From positions 1 to 64,000 of the forward strand of contig CAYPXY010000022.1 of assembly GCA_964414815.1 (NCBI GenBank): 64,000 bases of DNA. The letters are read 5' to 3'. The first letter of the stretch is position 1. The number at the start of each line of letters is the position of its first letter. The notes under the pieces are model-generated. The model was given only the letters and a program-made list of their open reading frames with translations, was not told where the DNA came from and ran no database searches. This DNA comes from Mariniblastus sp964414815 (lineage in GTDB: Bacteria > Planctomycetota > Planctomycetia > Pirellulales > Pirellulaceae). Position numbers and translations under genes: made by a program. Shown here in pieces: positions 35,511 to 44,852 of the stretch.

Positions 35511-36638
35511 TCACTCAGCGGTCTGCCTGATCGGGATGGCTCCGTCGGCAGGTTGTGCGACAAAGCTGTCGATCGTCGCGCCGGTTCGACGATGGTATTC
35601 GCGGACGAGGGATTGGGCAACGGCTTCGGCACACTCAGTGTCAACCAACGTAATGGTACATCCACCGAATCCTCCGCCGGTCATTCTCGCCCCGTACACT
35701 CCGCTTGCGATTCCGGCCTTCTGGGCCAACTCCACCAATAAATCGGTTTCCTCACAAGTGACCTCGTAGTCCACCCGCAGCGACTCGTGACTTTTGTATA
35801 ATTTTTCACCAATTATGGGCCAGTCTCTCTGGCGAATCAGTCGAGCGGTGTCAAGCGTCCTCGCGTTTTCAGTGATCACATGATGTGCCCTGCGAAACTC
35901 GACATGGGACATTCGGTACTGATGTCGAAGCAGTTTCTGTAAATCGACCTCGCGCAGGGATTCCACTCCCAAGGACTGGCAAGCGGCCTTACATTGCTCG
36001 CGCCGCTGCTGGTACTCGCCATCGGCCAGAGCATGTTTAACATGGCTATGGGTGACGATGATCGAAACTTCTTCGGGCCATTCGATGTACTCAACGTTGC
36101 TGGACTGGCAATCAAGGAGCATCAGATGGCCAGACCGCCCCATCGCACTTGCGATCGGGTCCATCAAACCACAGGGAACACCCACGCCGTTGTTTTCTGC
36201 CGCTTGGCAAAGCCTCGCGGTTTCGATTCCAGTCAAAGGTCGGCCTGTGACCTTCTGCAACAAGACCGCGAAAGCCACTTCGAGTGAAGCACTGCTGGAG
36301 AGACCAGCTCCGATCGGGACATCGCTACGAACATGAATCTGAAGCGGCGGAATCGGGCCTACCCGCTTTACGAATTCATTGACGACTCCCACCAGATACT
36401 TCGACCAGCCTGGGATTTGATCGCCCGCGACACAGCCAGTCTCATCCATGGAAATCCGGACAACTTCCGAAAAATGATCACTTGATACAATGATCACGCC
36501 TGGATCCGGGCTGATGGAAGCCTCCACCGTGGTGTATCGGTTGATCGCCATCGGCATGGCATAACCCTGATTGTAATCTGTATGTTCACCGATGAAGTTG
36601 ATTCGCCCCGGTGCTGATGAAGACCAATGTTCTGTCAA
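35511..36638 (-). CDS. galK: Galactokinase
   Basis: A 375-residue GHMP kinase that phosphorylates galactose at C1 (Leloir pathway). Signature PGRINFIGEHTDYN at ~10-23 with catalytic Arg12, the ATP loop PIGAGLSSSAS (~108-118), catalytic Asp160 in CGLMD, and the third motif TGGGFGGCTI near the C-terminus. The residue after the catalytic Asp is Pro161, where galactokinases usually have Gln (MDQ), a noteworthy variation. No galT or galE is adjacent, so it stands alone. Confidence 0.95.
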   Translation of the reverse strand: MTEHWSSSAPGRINFIGEHTDYNQGYAMPMAINRYTTVEASISPDPGVIIVSSDHFSEVVRISMDETGCVAGDQIPGWSKYLVGVVNEFVKRVGPIPPLQIHVRSDVPIGAGLSSSASLEVAFAVLLQKVTGRPLTGIETARLCQAAENNGVGVPCGLMDPIASAMGRSGHLMLLDCQSSNVEYIEWPEEVSIIVTHSHVKHALADGEYQQRREQCKAACQSLGVESLREVDLQKLLRHQYRMSHVEFRRAHHVITENARTLDTARLIRQRDWPIIGEKLYKSHESLRVDYEVTCEETDLLVELAQKAGIASGVYGARMTGGGFGGCTITLVDTECAEAVAQSLVREYHRRTGATIDSFVAQPADGAIPIRQTAE

Positions 36639-36676
36639 GTTTTAGCCTTTTAGTGTGATGATCCACGATGGTCGAT

Positions 36677-36705
36677 TTGGAATCGGCGACAAAATAGTTT
36701 ATGAT
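36677..36705 (+). promoter_or_regulatory. Promoter of phosphoesterase copy 1
   Basis: TTGGAA (36677-36682), 17 bp, TATGAT (36700-36705), about 40 bp before the start codon. Confidence 0.6.
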
Positions 36706-36744
36706 AACGCAGCCCTATAAAACCCCCATCCGAGGATCCTTCAA

Positions 36745-37785
36745 ATGGTAAACCGATTTATCTCATCGTTGACAATTTGTTTCATCGTTTCGTTCGTCGC
36801 TCCTGTTTTTTCTCAGGACGCGTACCAACAGGTGAAGGCGGCACTGGTCGCCGGTGAGCCACCCAAGCTCGAACCGGGTTCGTTCACGATCGCGGTCCTG
36901 CCGGATACTCAATTATACGCCGAACGGTTTCCGGATCGCTATGACGCTCAAACCCAATGGATCATTGATAACCGGGATACTAGGAATATTGTGGCCGCGC
37001 TGCACTTGGGAGACATCACGAACCAGAATACACCCGAGCAGTGGGAAAATGCAGCGAAATCCATGAAGAAGCTTGACGGCCACGTCCCCTATTTCATGGC
37101 ACCTGGCAATCACGATTACAGCGACCGCGGTCGGTGTGCCGATCGAACCACACTGATGAACGATTATTTTCCGGTGTCGCATTTCCAGGACCTGCCAACA
37201 TTTGGGGGTGTCTACGACCGTGAACCGAGCCGGATTGAAAACAGTTTTCACCGGTTCACCGTGGGCAATCGAAAGTTCCTGGTGATTGCACTGGAATTCG
37301 GTCCGCGCCGGGATGTCGTACGCTGGGCCAATGAAGTGGCCGAGCAACATCCGGATCACGAGGCGATTCTGATCACGCACGCCTACATGTACTATGACGA
37401 AACGCGCTACGACTGGAAAAAATTTGGCAATCAACAGCGATGGAACCCGCACGCTTACGAGTTGGCGAAATCGACGGATGATGATGTCATGGATGGCGAA
37501 GAATTGTGGACGAATCTGGTCAGTCGCCACGATCATTTCATCATGACGCTCAACGGTCATGTGCTGGGCGACGGCCTGGGCCGGATGACTTCCAAAACAA
37601 CGGGGGGAAAAGAAGTCCATCAGATGCTGGTCAACTTTCAGATGCTCCCCAACGGTGGAGATGCCTGGTTGAGGCTGATGGAGTTCCGTCCCGACGGAAA
37701 AACGGTGCAGATCTACGACTATTCACCGACCCTCAACCAGCGCAACGAATCGGAACAAAATCAGTTTACCCTGACGATCAACTAA
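36745..37785 (+). CDS. Secreted calcineurin-like phosphoesterase, tandem copy 1
   Basis: A 346-residue protein with a signal peptide (SSLTICFIVSFVAPVFSQ) and the metallophosphoesterase motifs: DTQ (54-56, Gln in place of the usual His), GD (89-90), GNHD (121-124), then ITHAYMY and the C-terminal LNGHVLG. Two metal ions are expected in the active site; the substrate (nucleotide, phosphodiester or protein) is not deducible. It is one of two adjacent copies identical from residue 86 onward; most differences lie in the signal peptide and residues 29-60. Confidence 0.88.
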   Translation: MVNRFISSLTICFIVSFVAPVFSQDAYQQVKAALVAGEPPKLEPGSFTIAVLPDTQLYAERFPDRYDAQTQWIIDNRDTRNIVAALHLGDITNQNTPEQWENAAKSMKKLDGHVPYFMAPGNHDYSDRGRCADRTTLMNDYFPVSHFQDLPTFGGVYDREPSRIENSFHRFTVGNRKFLVIALEFGPRRDVVRWANEVAEQHPDHEAILITHAYMYYDETRYDWKKFGNQQRWNPHAYELAKSTDDDVMDGEELWTNLVSRHDHFIMTLNGHVLGDGLGRMTSKTTGGKEVHQMLVNFQMLPNGGDAWLRLMEFRPDGKTVQIYDYSPTLNQRNESEQNQFTLTIN

Positions 37786-37876
37786 AGATCGTTCTTCGAA
37801 AAATCCTGAGGCGTCGATATCTAGGTGCTGGAATCCGATCGCCAAGCCGACCCTACGTACTGGTAATCTGGTCGAT

Positions 37877-37905
37877 TTGGAATCAGAAACAAAATAGTTT
37901 AAGAT
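37877..37905 (+). promoter_or_regulatory. Promoter of phosphoesterase copy 2
   Basis: TTGGAA (37877-37882), 17 bp, TAAGAT (37900-37905), the duplicate of the copy-1 promoter with one change in the -10, so copy 2 has its own promoter. Confidence 0.55.
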
Positions 37906-37943
37906 AATGCACCCCGATAAAGCCCCATCACAGGAAACGACCT

Positions 37944-38984
37944 ATGGCAAACCGATTGATCTCGTACTCAATAATTTTTCTCATTGTTTCGCTTGTTACT
38001 CCTGTTTTTTCTCAGGACGCGTATCAAAAGGTGAAGGCAAAACTAGCCGCCGGTGAGCCACCCAAGCTCGAACCAGGTTCCTTCACGATCGCGGTCCTGC
38101 CGGACACTCAATGGTACACCCAACGGTTTCCGGATCGCTATGATGCTCAAACCCAATGGATCATTGACAATCGGGATACAAGGAATATTGTGGCCGTACT
38201 GCACTTGGGAGACATCACGAACCAGAATACACCCGAGCAGTGGGAAAATGCAGCGAAATCCATGAAGAAGCTTGACGGCCACGTCCCCTATTTCATGGCA
38301 CCTGGCAATCACGATTACAGCGACCGCGGTCGGTGTGCCGATCGAACCACACTGATGAACGATTATTTTCCGGTGTCGCATTTCCAGGACCTGCCAACAT
38401 TTGGGGGTGTCTACGACCGTGAACCGAGCCGGATTGAAAACAGTTTTCACCGGTTCACCGTGGGCAATCGAAAGTTCCTGGTGATTGCACTGGAATTCGG
38501 TCCGCGCCGGGATGTCGTACGCTGGGCCAATGAAGTGGCCGAGCAACATCCGGATCACGAGGCGATTCTGATCACGCACGCCTACATGTACTATGACGAA
38601 ACGCGCTACGACTGGAAAAAATTTGGCAATCAACAGCGATGGAACCCGCACGCTTACGAGTTGGCGAAATCGACGGATGATGATGTCATGGATGGCGAAG
38701 AATTGTGGACGAATCTGGTCAGTCGCCACGATCATTTCATCATGACGCTCAACGGTCATGTGCTGGGCGACGGCCTGGGCCGGATGACTTCCAAAACAAC
38801 GGGGGGAAAAGAAGTCCATCAGATGCTGGTCAACTTTCAGATGCTCCCCAACGGTGGAGATGCCTGGTTGAGGCTGATGGAGTTCCGTCCCGACGGAAAA
38901 ACAGTACAGATCTACGACTATTCACCGACCCTCAACCAGCGCAACGAATCGGAACAGAATCAGTTTACCCTGACGATCAACTAA
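37944..38984 (+). CDS. Secreted calcineurin-like phosphoesterase, tandem copy 2
   Basis: A 346-residue duplicate of the preceding gene, offset by exactly 1199 bp. It keeps all metal-binding motifs and has its own signal peptide (SYSIIFLIVSLVTPVFSQ), which differs at many positions from copy 1. Residues 57-60 are WYTQ against LYAE in copy 1, next to the first metal-binding motif. From residue 86 to the end the two proteins are the same. Confidence 0.88.
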   Translation: MANRLISYSIIFLIVSLVTPVFSQDAYQKVKAKLAAGEPPKLEPGSFTIAVLPDTQWYTQRFPDRYDAQTQWIIDNRDTRNIVAVLHLGDITNQNTPEQWENAAKSMKKLDGHVPYFMAPGNHDYSDRGRCADRTTLMNDYFPVSHFQDLPTFGGVYDREPSRIENSFHRFTVGNRKFLVIALEFGPRRDVVRWANEVAEQHPDHEAILITHAYMYYDETRYDWKKFGNQQRWNPHAYELAKSTDDDVMDGEELWTNLVSRHDHFIMTLNGHVLGDGLGRMTSKTTGGKEVHQMLVNFQMLPNGGDAWLRLMEFRPDGKTVQIYDYSPTLNQRNESEQNQFTLTIN

Positions 38985-39032
38985 AGATCGTTCTTCGAAA
39001 AATCCTGATCCCGTTTACCCCGTATCAATCGA

Positions 39033-40850
39033 ATGAAAATACTCTCGCAACTTCCAGGAATTCTTGGGGCCCGTCATGTCGTGACTCTCGCGGCCGCCCT
39101 TGCATTCGTCTTGGCAGCACCGTCACTTGGGGTTCCTTGTATGGTGGCTCAAGAAGTGCCACAAGACGAGGAACCCAAGCCAACCGAGATCTGGGCGGGC
39201 ACGCTGGATACCGAGTCGACCAAGCTGAGAATTCAAATCAGTCTGATCATCGACGAGGCGGGAAACATCAGCGGCTATCTGGCCAGCCCCGATCAAACCA
39301 CCACCCGATTTCCGATTGAAAAGATTACCCGCAGCAAGGAGGCATTGGCGTTTGTCATTTCACCGCTGGGGGTTCGCTATGAGGGTAGTATCAAGGATGA
39401 AGATACGGTGGCTGATGGAGCCTTTGTGCAAGGTCCCCGAGCCTATCAGTTGGTACTGAAAAAAACCAATCAAGCCATGACCGTGGCCCACGAAGCAACC
39501 TGGACGGGTCAATTCAAGGTTGGTTTACAGGACTACGATTTTCAGTTCCGAATCTTCATTGACAACTTTGGCGGACGTTCAGCAAAACTGGACAGCTTTA
39601 CGGAAGGGATATGGGGCATCCCGTGCCAATATCTGGTTGATGGCTCCCAAGTGACGATTCGCAACTCAGTCACGAAGGCCGAGTTTACGGGTGTATTGAA
39701 TGCAGATGGCCGAACGATTGCCGGTCACTGGAACCAGCGGGACATCCAATTCCCACTGACACTCAATCACGTACCGCTCGACGCAACTCGCCAAGCCCGA
39801 TTTGAACGGCCTCAAACCCCTCAATCACCGTTCCCTTATAAGGAACGTCATTTCGGTGTGGTCGTGAAAGAAGTCGATCCGAAATTCGAACAAGACGTGG
39901 GAATCGCCGGAACCCTCACCTCACCCAATGCCCAAGGTCAGCACCCCACCGTGATCCTGATCAGTGGAACCGGTCAGCAAGACCGAAACCACACCACCTT
40001 CGAGCATCAACCCTTCCTGGTGATCGCGGATCATCTGACCCGCCGCGGATTCACCGTCATTCGCTATGACGATCGAGGAGCGGGTCGCTCCGTGGGCAGC
40101 ACGGCTGCCGCGACCACGATGACGTATGCCAACGATGCCGAAGCCATTTTCCGGTGGGCAACTACTCAGCCCGAAGTCGATCCGAAAAGAGTCGTCATCC
40201 TGGGGCACAGCGAGGGCGCATTGATCGCCAGCATCATCGCCACTCGACAACCCGACGTTGCCGGCATCGTCATGCTGGCGCCAACCGGCATGTCCGGCAA
40301 GGAAGTTTTCCTCAGTCAGTCGTCAGCCATTGCCCGTGTCAACGGAATGCCCGACGAGGTCATCGTCATGCAGGATCGCTTTCTCCAACAGGCGATTCTC
40401 GATTCCAGGGATGCCGCCACGATGACACCGGAAAAATTCATGCAGTCCTTCCAGGGTATCTTTGGTGAATTGACCGAAGAACAACGAATCGGTTATGGCA
40501 TTTTCAATATTGCGGAAAGCACGTTCGCCTTGCTGAGCTCGCCGTGGGCTCGATTTTTTATGGACTACGATCCCCGATCATCGCTGCTGTACGTCCAATG
40601 CCCGATGCTTTCACTCTTCGGCGAAAAAGACGTCCAGTCGATCGCGCAACTTCATGCTCCGGCGATCAAGACTGCCGCCGATGCAGGAAAGAACCCTGAC
40701 TTTGAACAGAAGGTGCTGCCCGGCCTGAACCATTGGTTTCAATCTGCCCAAACCGGTTCTCCGCGAGAGTACCTCTCGATCGAGCAAACGATCGATCCGT
40801 CGGCGCTCGATGAAATCAGTATCTGGATAGGCCGTAGATTTTTGAAGTAA
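39033..40850 (+). CDS. Secreted alpha/beta hydrolase with N-terminal beta-rich domain
   Basis: A 605-residue protein with a signal peptide (VVTLAAALAFVLAAPSLGVP). Residues ~45-250 form two similar beta-rich segments (IQISLIIDEAGNISGYLASP and a second with FQFRIFIDNFGG) and residues ~270-600 an alpha/beta hydrolase: oxyanion region LISGTGQQDRNH, YDDRGAGRS, nucleophile elbow GHSEGA, and the terminal His in GLNHWFQ. It is likely a secreted esterase or peptidase-like hydrolase of the S9/serine-aminopeptidase type. It starts 24 bp after the duplicated block. Confidence 0.88.
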   Translation: MKILSQLPGILGARHVVTLAAALAFVLAAPSLGVPCMVAQEVPQDEEPKPTEIWAGTLDTESTKLRIQISLIIDEAGNISGYLASPDQTTTRFPIEKITRSKEALAFVISPLGVRYEGSIKDEDTVADGAFVQGPRAYQLVLKKTNQAMTVAHEATWTGQFKVGLQDYDFQFRIFIDNFGGRSAKLDSFTEGIWGIPCQYLVDGSQVTIRNSVTKAEFTGVLNADGRTIAGHWNQRDIQFPLTLNHVPLDATRQARFERPQTPQSPFPYKERHFGVVVKEVDPKFEQDVGIAGTLTSPNAQGQHPTVILISGTGQQDRNHTTFEHQPFLVIADHLTRRGFTVIRYDDRGAGRSVGSTAAATTMTYANDAEAIFRWATTQPEVDPKRVVILGHSEGALIASIIATRQPDVAGIVMLAPTGMSGKEVFLSQSSAIARVNGMPDEVIVMQDRFLQQAILDSRDAATMTPEKFMQSFQGIFGELTEEQRIGYGIFNIAESTFALLSSPWARFFMDYDPRSSLLYVQCPMLSLFGEKDVQSIAQLHAPAIKTAADAGKNPDFEQKVLPGLNHWFQSAQTGSPREYLSIEQTIDPSALDEISIWIGRRFLK

Positions 40851-40852
40851 AG

Positions 40853-43426
40853 TTACTCATCGACTTTTCCAGCCGACTTCATATACGCCAGCAGATCGAC
40901 AATCTCTTGGTACGTCAACGTGTCCAGCAAGCCGCTTGGCATCATGGAAACGGTGGAGGGTTTCATCTCCTCAATGTCATCGGCTTCAATGGAGGTCAAC
41001 TTTCCAGGCATGGCCAGGTTCTCCTGAACCATGTAGCGACCGCCGAACAGATTGGCGACACGCCCGACCACCGTCCGGCCATCGTTGAGCAAAAACACGG
41101 TCGCTTCGTACTGATCGGAAACGGCTTTGCTGGGTTCGATCAACGTCTCCAGCAGATCCAGCGTACTGAATCGACGCCCCGCCAGGGTGATGTCCGGTCC
41201 GACGATTCCGCCCTGTCCCTCCATCCGATGGCACTTGTAGCACGTCGCGATCGACAACATCCTTTTCCCATTTTCAAGATCCGCAGAATCAAAAACGGCG
41301 TCATTCAACTCGCTGAAATCGCTCATCTCCCATTTCTTGACCAGCGGCCGGGCGGCCAATTCCGCATACGGATCCGATGCAACCGGTTCGCGAGAGAGCA
41401 CCGGCTGCAAGGCCACTCGGTCTTCATCGGCCAACTGGCTGATGGCGTGTTGCCGAATATTGGCAATGTATCCACTGAAGGAATGACCTCCCTGCTGATT
41501 GGCAGAATCCACAAACCACTGGAAATACGATTCACGTAATTCCTGGGTCCAGCCATTCTGAGCGGATGCAAGGATCAATGCATACGCAATCTGCTGCTCC
41601 TGAGCGGATGCCACCTTGAGTTGGGGAACCACTTTTTCAACGATCGTCGGCGATTGCACGGCAACCAATAGCTTTGCCAGTTCAAGATCCAGTTTGTCAT
41701 CGCCACTCGGGAAGTGCTTTTCAAGCCTCAATACGGCCGCCTTCGTTATGGGAGAAAGCGACGCGTCGGGCACCCGATGCTGTTGGTCGTCGCCCAGGCC
41801 AGCACATCGAATCAGGATTAAACCGTAGGCACGACAAAGAGCCAAACGCTGGAAAGTCGTCAATTGATCCCAATCCAAACCCGCCAGCCACGGAACTCCA
41901 ACCTCTTGAGAATCGGACTCTCCCCTGGCTCGGACCATGGCGATGACTTCTTCAAGCACGAGGAACTGAGGGTCACCTTCTGATTTGGAGAACAGGCCGA
42001 GCCGCTCGACAAACCATTTTGAATAATGCATCTCAACGGCCGACCTCGCAGCAAATCGTAAAAATCGGTCTTCACTTTTCAAATGATCCACGAAATTTTC
42101 TGGCGGATCAAACTCCACGCCATCGCTATGCCATTTCTCAACCTCGCGCCGCAACTGGCAGTCTTCATTGATTGGTGGATACTCTGCCAGCTCGGTCGGC
42201 TCTTCACCGCGATAGACAATGCGATACAGTGCCGAACGCAGCCCGCGACCTCCGATCAGAAAATACAGGGCACCATCTTCCTCGCGAATCACCATATCGG
42301 TCACCGGCAGCGCAGGAGCGGCACAGAATCGCTCCAGCGTACCTGTATAGCTTGAGCCGTTCGGAGTCAGATGCACGGAATAGATAATCCCGAAACTCCA
42401 GTCCGCGATAAAAAGAGCCTGTTGAAATCGGGCCGGAAATTTTGCTCCCGTTCCAAAGGTCACGCCTGTCGGGCTGCCCGGTCCAACATCCGCAATCCCC
42501 GGCAGGGTGTCGGGATAGTATTCAGGAAACTTGCCGGATCCGTTCCGCCAGCCAAATTCGGCTCCGCTGGTCACATGACAGACACGAGTCGGACGATACC
42601 ACGGCAGACCAATATCCCATTCCATATCGGCGTCGTAAGTAAACAGTTCGCCGTTGGGGTCAAATGCGATATCGTATTGATTGCGAAAACCAGTCGCGAT
42701 CAGTTCGAACTGTTTGCCATCGGGATCCGTCTTGCAAATCCAGCCTCCGGGTGCCATCACTCCGACCGCGTGGCCTCCGGCGTCCGGGTATCGTTTGATG
42801 ATTTGGTCTTCGTCCCATCGCTGCGACATCCGGAATTTTTCGGGCTTCGGGGTGCGGGTGTGATTGCCGGCGCAGATATACAACGACTGCTTGTCAGGGC
42901 CAAGAATAACGGCATGAGGGCCATGCTCGCCGCCGCCGTCAAACTTCCGGAGCAATTCGACGGAATCGTACTGATCATCGCCATCGGTGTCGCGAACTCG
43001 ATAAAGACCGGCGGGCTTCTTGAAGGGGCGGCTTTCGTGCGCGACGACGTAAAGGCTGTCAAAGGCATATAGCAATCCATGAGCAAACCCGATCTCCAAT
43101 GGAATCAACTCGACGTCGGTAGTAACGGCGGCTGGCGGATCGGCCGGATCTCCTTTGGAAAACCCGATTTCTGCCACCGTAATCCGGTACAGCCTGCCGT
43201 TTTGATCCGAGGCGATCAAGCGTCCGTTTCGTTCGTTGGTCAGCGAAACCCAGGACCCTTGTTCCTGCGGAACCGCATAGACCAGTTCGGCAACAAACCC
43301 GGGTTGGGTTTTGAATTGTTCCGTGGTGACCGCAATCTGACCTAAACTGGAATGGCTCAAGCCGATCAGGGCGATCAGGCCAACGGCTCCGGTGCAGACA
43401 AAGCGAAAACGAATGGGGATGTGCAT
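40853..43426 (-). CDS. Secreted PVC-type dehydrogenase with C-terminal heme-binding domain
   Basis: An 857-residue protein with a signal peptide (CTGAVGLIALIGLSHSSLGQ). The N-terminal ~400 residues form a beta-propeller of the planctomycete membrane-bound-dehydrogenase type (LYAFDSLYVVAHESRP, ITGFRNQYDIAFDPNGELF-like segments). Residues ~420-690 are helical and HEAT-like. The C-terminal ~140 residues are the PVC heme-binding domain, with CYKCH at about residue 727 binding a c-type heme, GIVGPDITLAGRRFS and a distal Met-rich end. These proteins are abundant in planctomycetes and are thought to oxidise sugars or similar compounds in the periplasm; the substrate is unknown. Confidence 0.9.
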   Translation of the reverse strand: MHIPIRFRFVCTGAVGLIALIGLSHSSLGQIAVTTEQFKTQPGFVAELVYAVPQEQGSWVSLTNERNGRLIASDQNGRLYRITVAEIGFSKGDPADPPAAVTTDVELIPLEIGFAHGLLYAFDSLYVVAHESRPFKKPAGLYRVRDTDGDDQYDSVELLRKFDGGGEHGPHAVILGPDKQSLYICAGNHTRTPKPEKFRMSQRWDEDQIIKRYPDAGGHAVGVMAPGGWICKTDPDGKQFELIATGFRNQYDIAFDPNGELFTYDADMEWDIGLPWYRPTRVCHVTSGAEFGWRNGSGKFPEYYPDTLPGIADVGPGSPTGVTFGTGAKFPARFQQALFIADWSFGIIYSVHLTPNGSSYTGTLERFCAAPALPVTDMVIREEDGALYFLIGGRGLRSALYRIVYRGEEPTELAEYPPINEDCQLRREVEKWHSDGVEFDPPENFVDHLKSEDRFLRFAARSAVEMHYSKWFVERLGLFSKSEGDPQFLVLEEVIAMVRARGESDSQEVGVPWLAGLDWDQLTTFQRLALCRAYGLILIRCAGLGDDQQHRVPDASLSPITKAAVLRLEKHFPSGDDKLDLELAKLLVAVQSPTIVEKVVPQLKVASAQEQQIAYALILASAQNGWTQELRESYFQWFVDSANQQGGHSFSGYIANIRQHAISQLADEDRVALQPVLSREPVASDPYAELAARPLVKKWEMSDFSELNDAVFDSADLENGKRMLSIATCYKCHRMEGQGGIVGPDITLAGRRFSTLDLLETLIEPSKAVSDQYEATVFLLNDGRTVVGRVANLFGGRYMVQENLAMPGKLTSIEADDIEEMKPSTVSMMPSGLLDTLTYQEIVDLLAYMKSAGKVDE

Positions 43427-43623
43427 GATTGAAATACGGTTAGGTGAGCAGCAGGTATCAGTTTACCATTGAGTACCCCTCCCAGTTTAGCGGACAGGAT
43501 GCAAGGTTTGAAAGGGTAAGGATAGTTGCGAAGCAACGGTATTCAGTAGCCTTGTGGCGTCAGCCCAACGGTGGGCTGAATGTCATCGCTCCGCGATTAA
43601 ATAATCCACTTTCTTTCTCGATC

Positions 43624-44439
43624 TTACATCTGCACCAATTGATCGATCAGGACCTGAGCATCGGTATGGGCTTTCTCCAGCCAGATCATTCGCGTTGATT
43701 TCGGCAACCCCAGCGAATCAAATCGGTCGGCCGGATAGCAGGCCAGTACGCCGGAAGCGATTTCCCGATTGAGATCCGGATTCGCCGAGGTGGGAACGAT
43801 GTCACGCAACAAATCGGCTGCAAAAGAAGCATTGAGTACTCGCTGACGAGTTTCGTAAGCCTCTCCCAACGTGCTTCGCTGCTCCGTGTAGAAGTCCTTC
43901 ACCCGATTTCGATCAAAGCTGAACATTGCAGCGGTTTCGCCCATTGGCAACTGACCGAGGAACAGGTCGGTCCAGCGTTCCATGCGGCGGCGAAGCATGT
44001 TGATCCGATCAAACATCGGTTCATGGAGCGCCCGCCCCGACAAGATCAGCCGAAGCACGCGGTTTTTGGCTTCCAGATGGCTGAGATAAACCGAGTGAGC
44101 CAGCCCCGTCAGCTCGTCGGTCTGATGATGGCGGTCGTGACTGAGCATCGTCGCGGACCAGACCCGCGTCAGGATCTCGGAAACCAGAATTTCCTGGGCG
44201 ACCGCTTGCAGGGCAGGCCAGAAGTCGTGATCGTTTGCCGACTCGGCGGGCTGATCCTTGGCACGCTGCATGTCTTCCTCAAACATCTTGAGCGCGGTGT
44301 TCCATCGGTGGAGCCGCAGCTTGGAAGCGGTCCAGTATTTAGTGGCGACCAGCATCGGCTGAACCTGAGAACCAAAAATCAGGTTGCCCGAATGAAGTGC
44401 GACCCAGCTTCCCATTTCGGCCAGTTGACTTGCGTGCAT
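43624..44439 (-). CDS. Hypothetical helical protein
   Basis: The start at 44439 (271 residues, with a GAGAG site 5 bp upstream) is preferred to the one at 44517. The protein is almost entirely alpha-helical and has no signal. Constrained-looking segments include HASQLAEMGSWVALHSG, EILVSEILTRVWSATMLSHD, RHHQTDELTGLAHSVYLSHLEAKNR (its middle could be metal-binding) and AMFSFDRNRVKDFY. I recognise no family. The gap 43427-43623 holds only a small hairpin (cagcccaacggtgggctg). Confidence 0.75.
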   Translation of the reverse strand: MHASQLAEMGSWVALHSGNLIFGSQVQPMLVATKYWTASKLRLHRWNTALKMFEEDMQRAKDQPAESANDHDFWPALQAVAQEILVSEILTRVWSATMLSHDRHHQTDELTGLAHSVYLSHLEAKNRVLRLILSGRALHEPMFDRINMLRRRMERWTDLFLGQLPMGETAAMFSFDRNRVKDFYTEQRSTLGEAYETRQRVLNASFAADLLRDIVPTSANPDLNREIASGVLACYPADRFDSLGLPKSTRMIWLEKAHTDAQVLIDQLVQM

Positions 44440-44701
44440 GAAAACTCTCGTTGTATTTCCAGGTTGCGAAGGAAGGAATAAGACCCAATGCTCATCCACT
44501 GTCTTTTCAGACCACAAAACGCAAGGGGTATGCCACTGGAGACCAAAAAATTTCTGGCAATCGAAAATGCTTTCATTTCCCGCAGAAATCGGTCACCGCC
44601 AGCCCCTTCTGAATCGAAAACCGCGATCGTCCGCAGATTCGAATGTTGATTTTTGGCAACATGCGAATACGAAAACGATCCATGTTCAAGAAACGCCACG
44701 T

Positions 44702-44852
44702 TAAGGAATTGTCCTGAAATAACTTCGTAAGTTCATCATAACCCGAAGCGTAAGCGAGGGATTACTCCTGCTCGTGTAGACCGTCCCTCGCTTACGCTTT
44801 TTGAAGTTGCGCAAACAAGTAGGCCGGAACAAGCAAACGCCGAAGAAAGCAA
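44702..44852. repeat. Composite of repeat family B copy 3 and the gcaggccggaacaag repeat
   Basis: 44702-44815 repeats the 20171-20285 element (ttgtcc-gaaataa, hairpin arm aacccgaagcgtaagcgaggga, inverted arm, gaagttgcgc). It runs directly into aaacaagtaggccggaacaa, a second dispersed repeat also found at 25806-25845. Confidence 0.85.

Larger units (their letters stand above)
36670..39009 (+). repeat. Tandem ~1.2-kb gene duplication with a homogenised 704-bp core
   Basis: Unit 1 spans about 36670-37810 and unit 2 about 37870-39009, including promoter, gene and a shared downstream sequence (aaagatcgttcttcgaaaaa). By direct reading, 37000-37703 equals 38199-38902 base for base, while the first ~250 bp of the genes show many differences and the last ~85 bp a few. 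Confidence 0.9.

Noticed and set aside
36913..38819. Two near-identical minus-strand frames opposite the phosphoesterases
   Set aside because: They mirror the tandem duplication; sense genes have signal peptides and catalytic motifs.
42371..43072. Plus-strand frame inside the heme-domain dehydrogenase, and a similar one at 56702-57895 inside the esterase
   Set aside because: No recognisable domains; sense-strand genes are intact with signal peptides and catalytic motifs.
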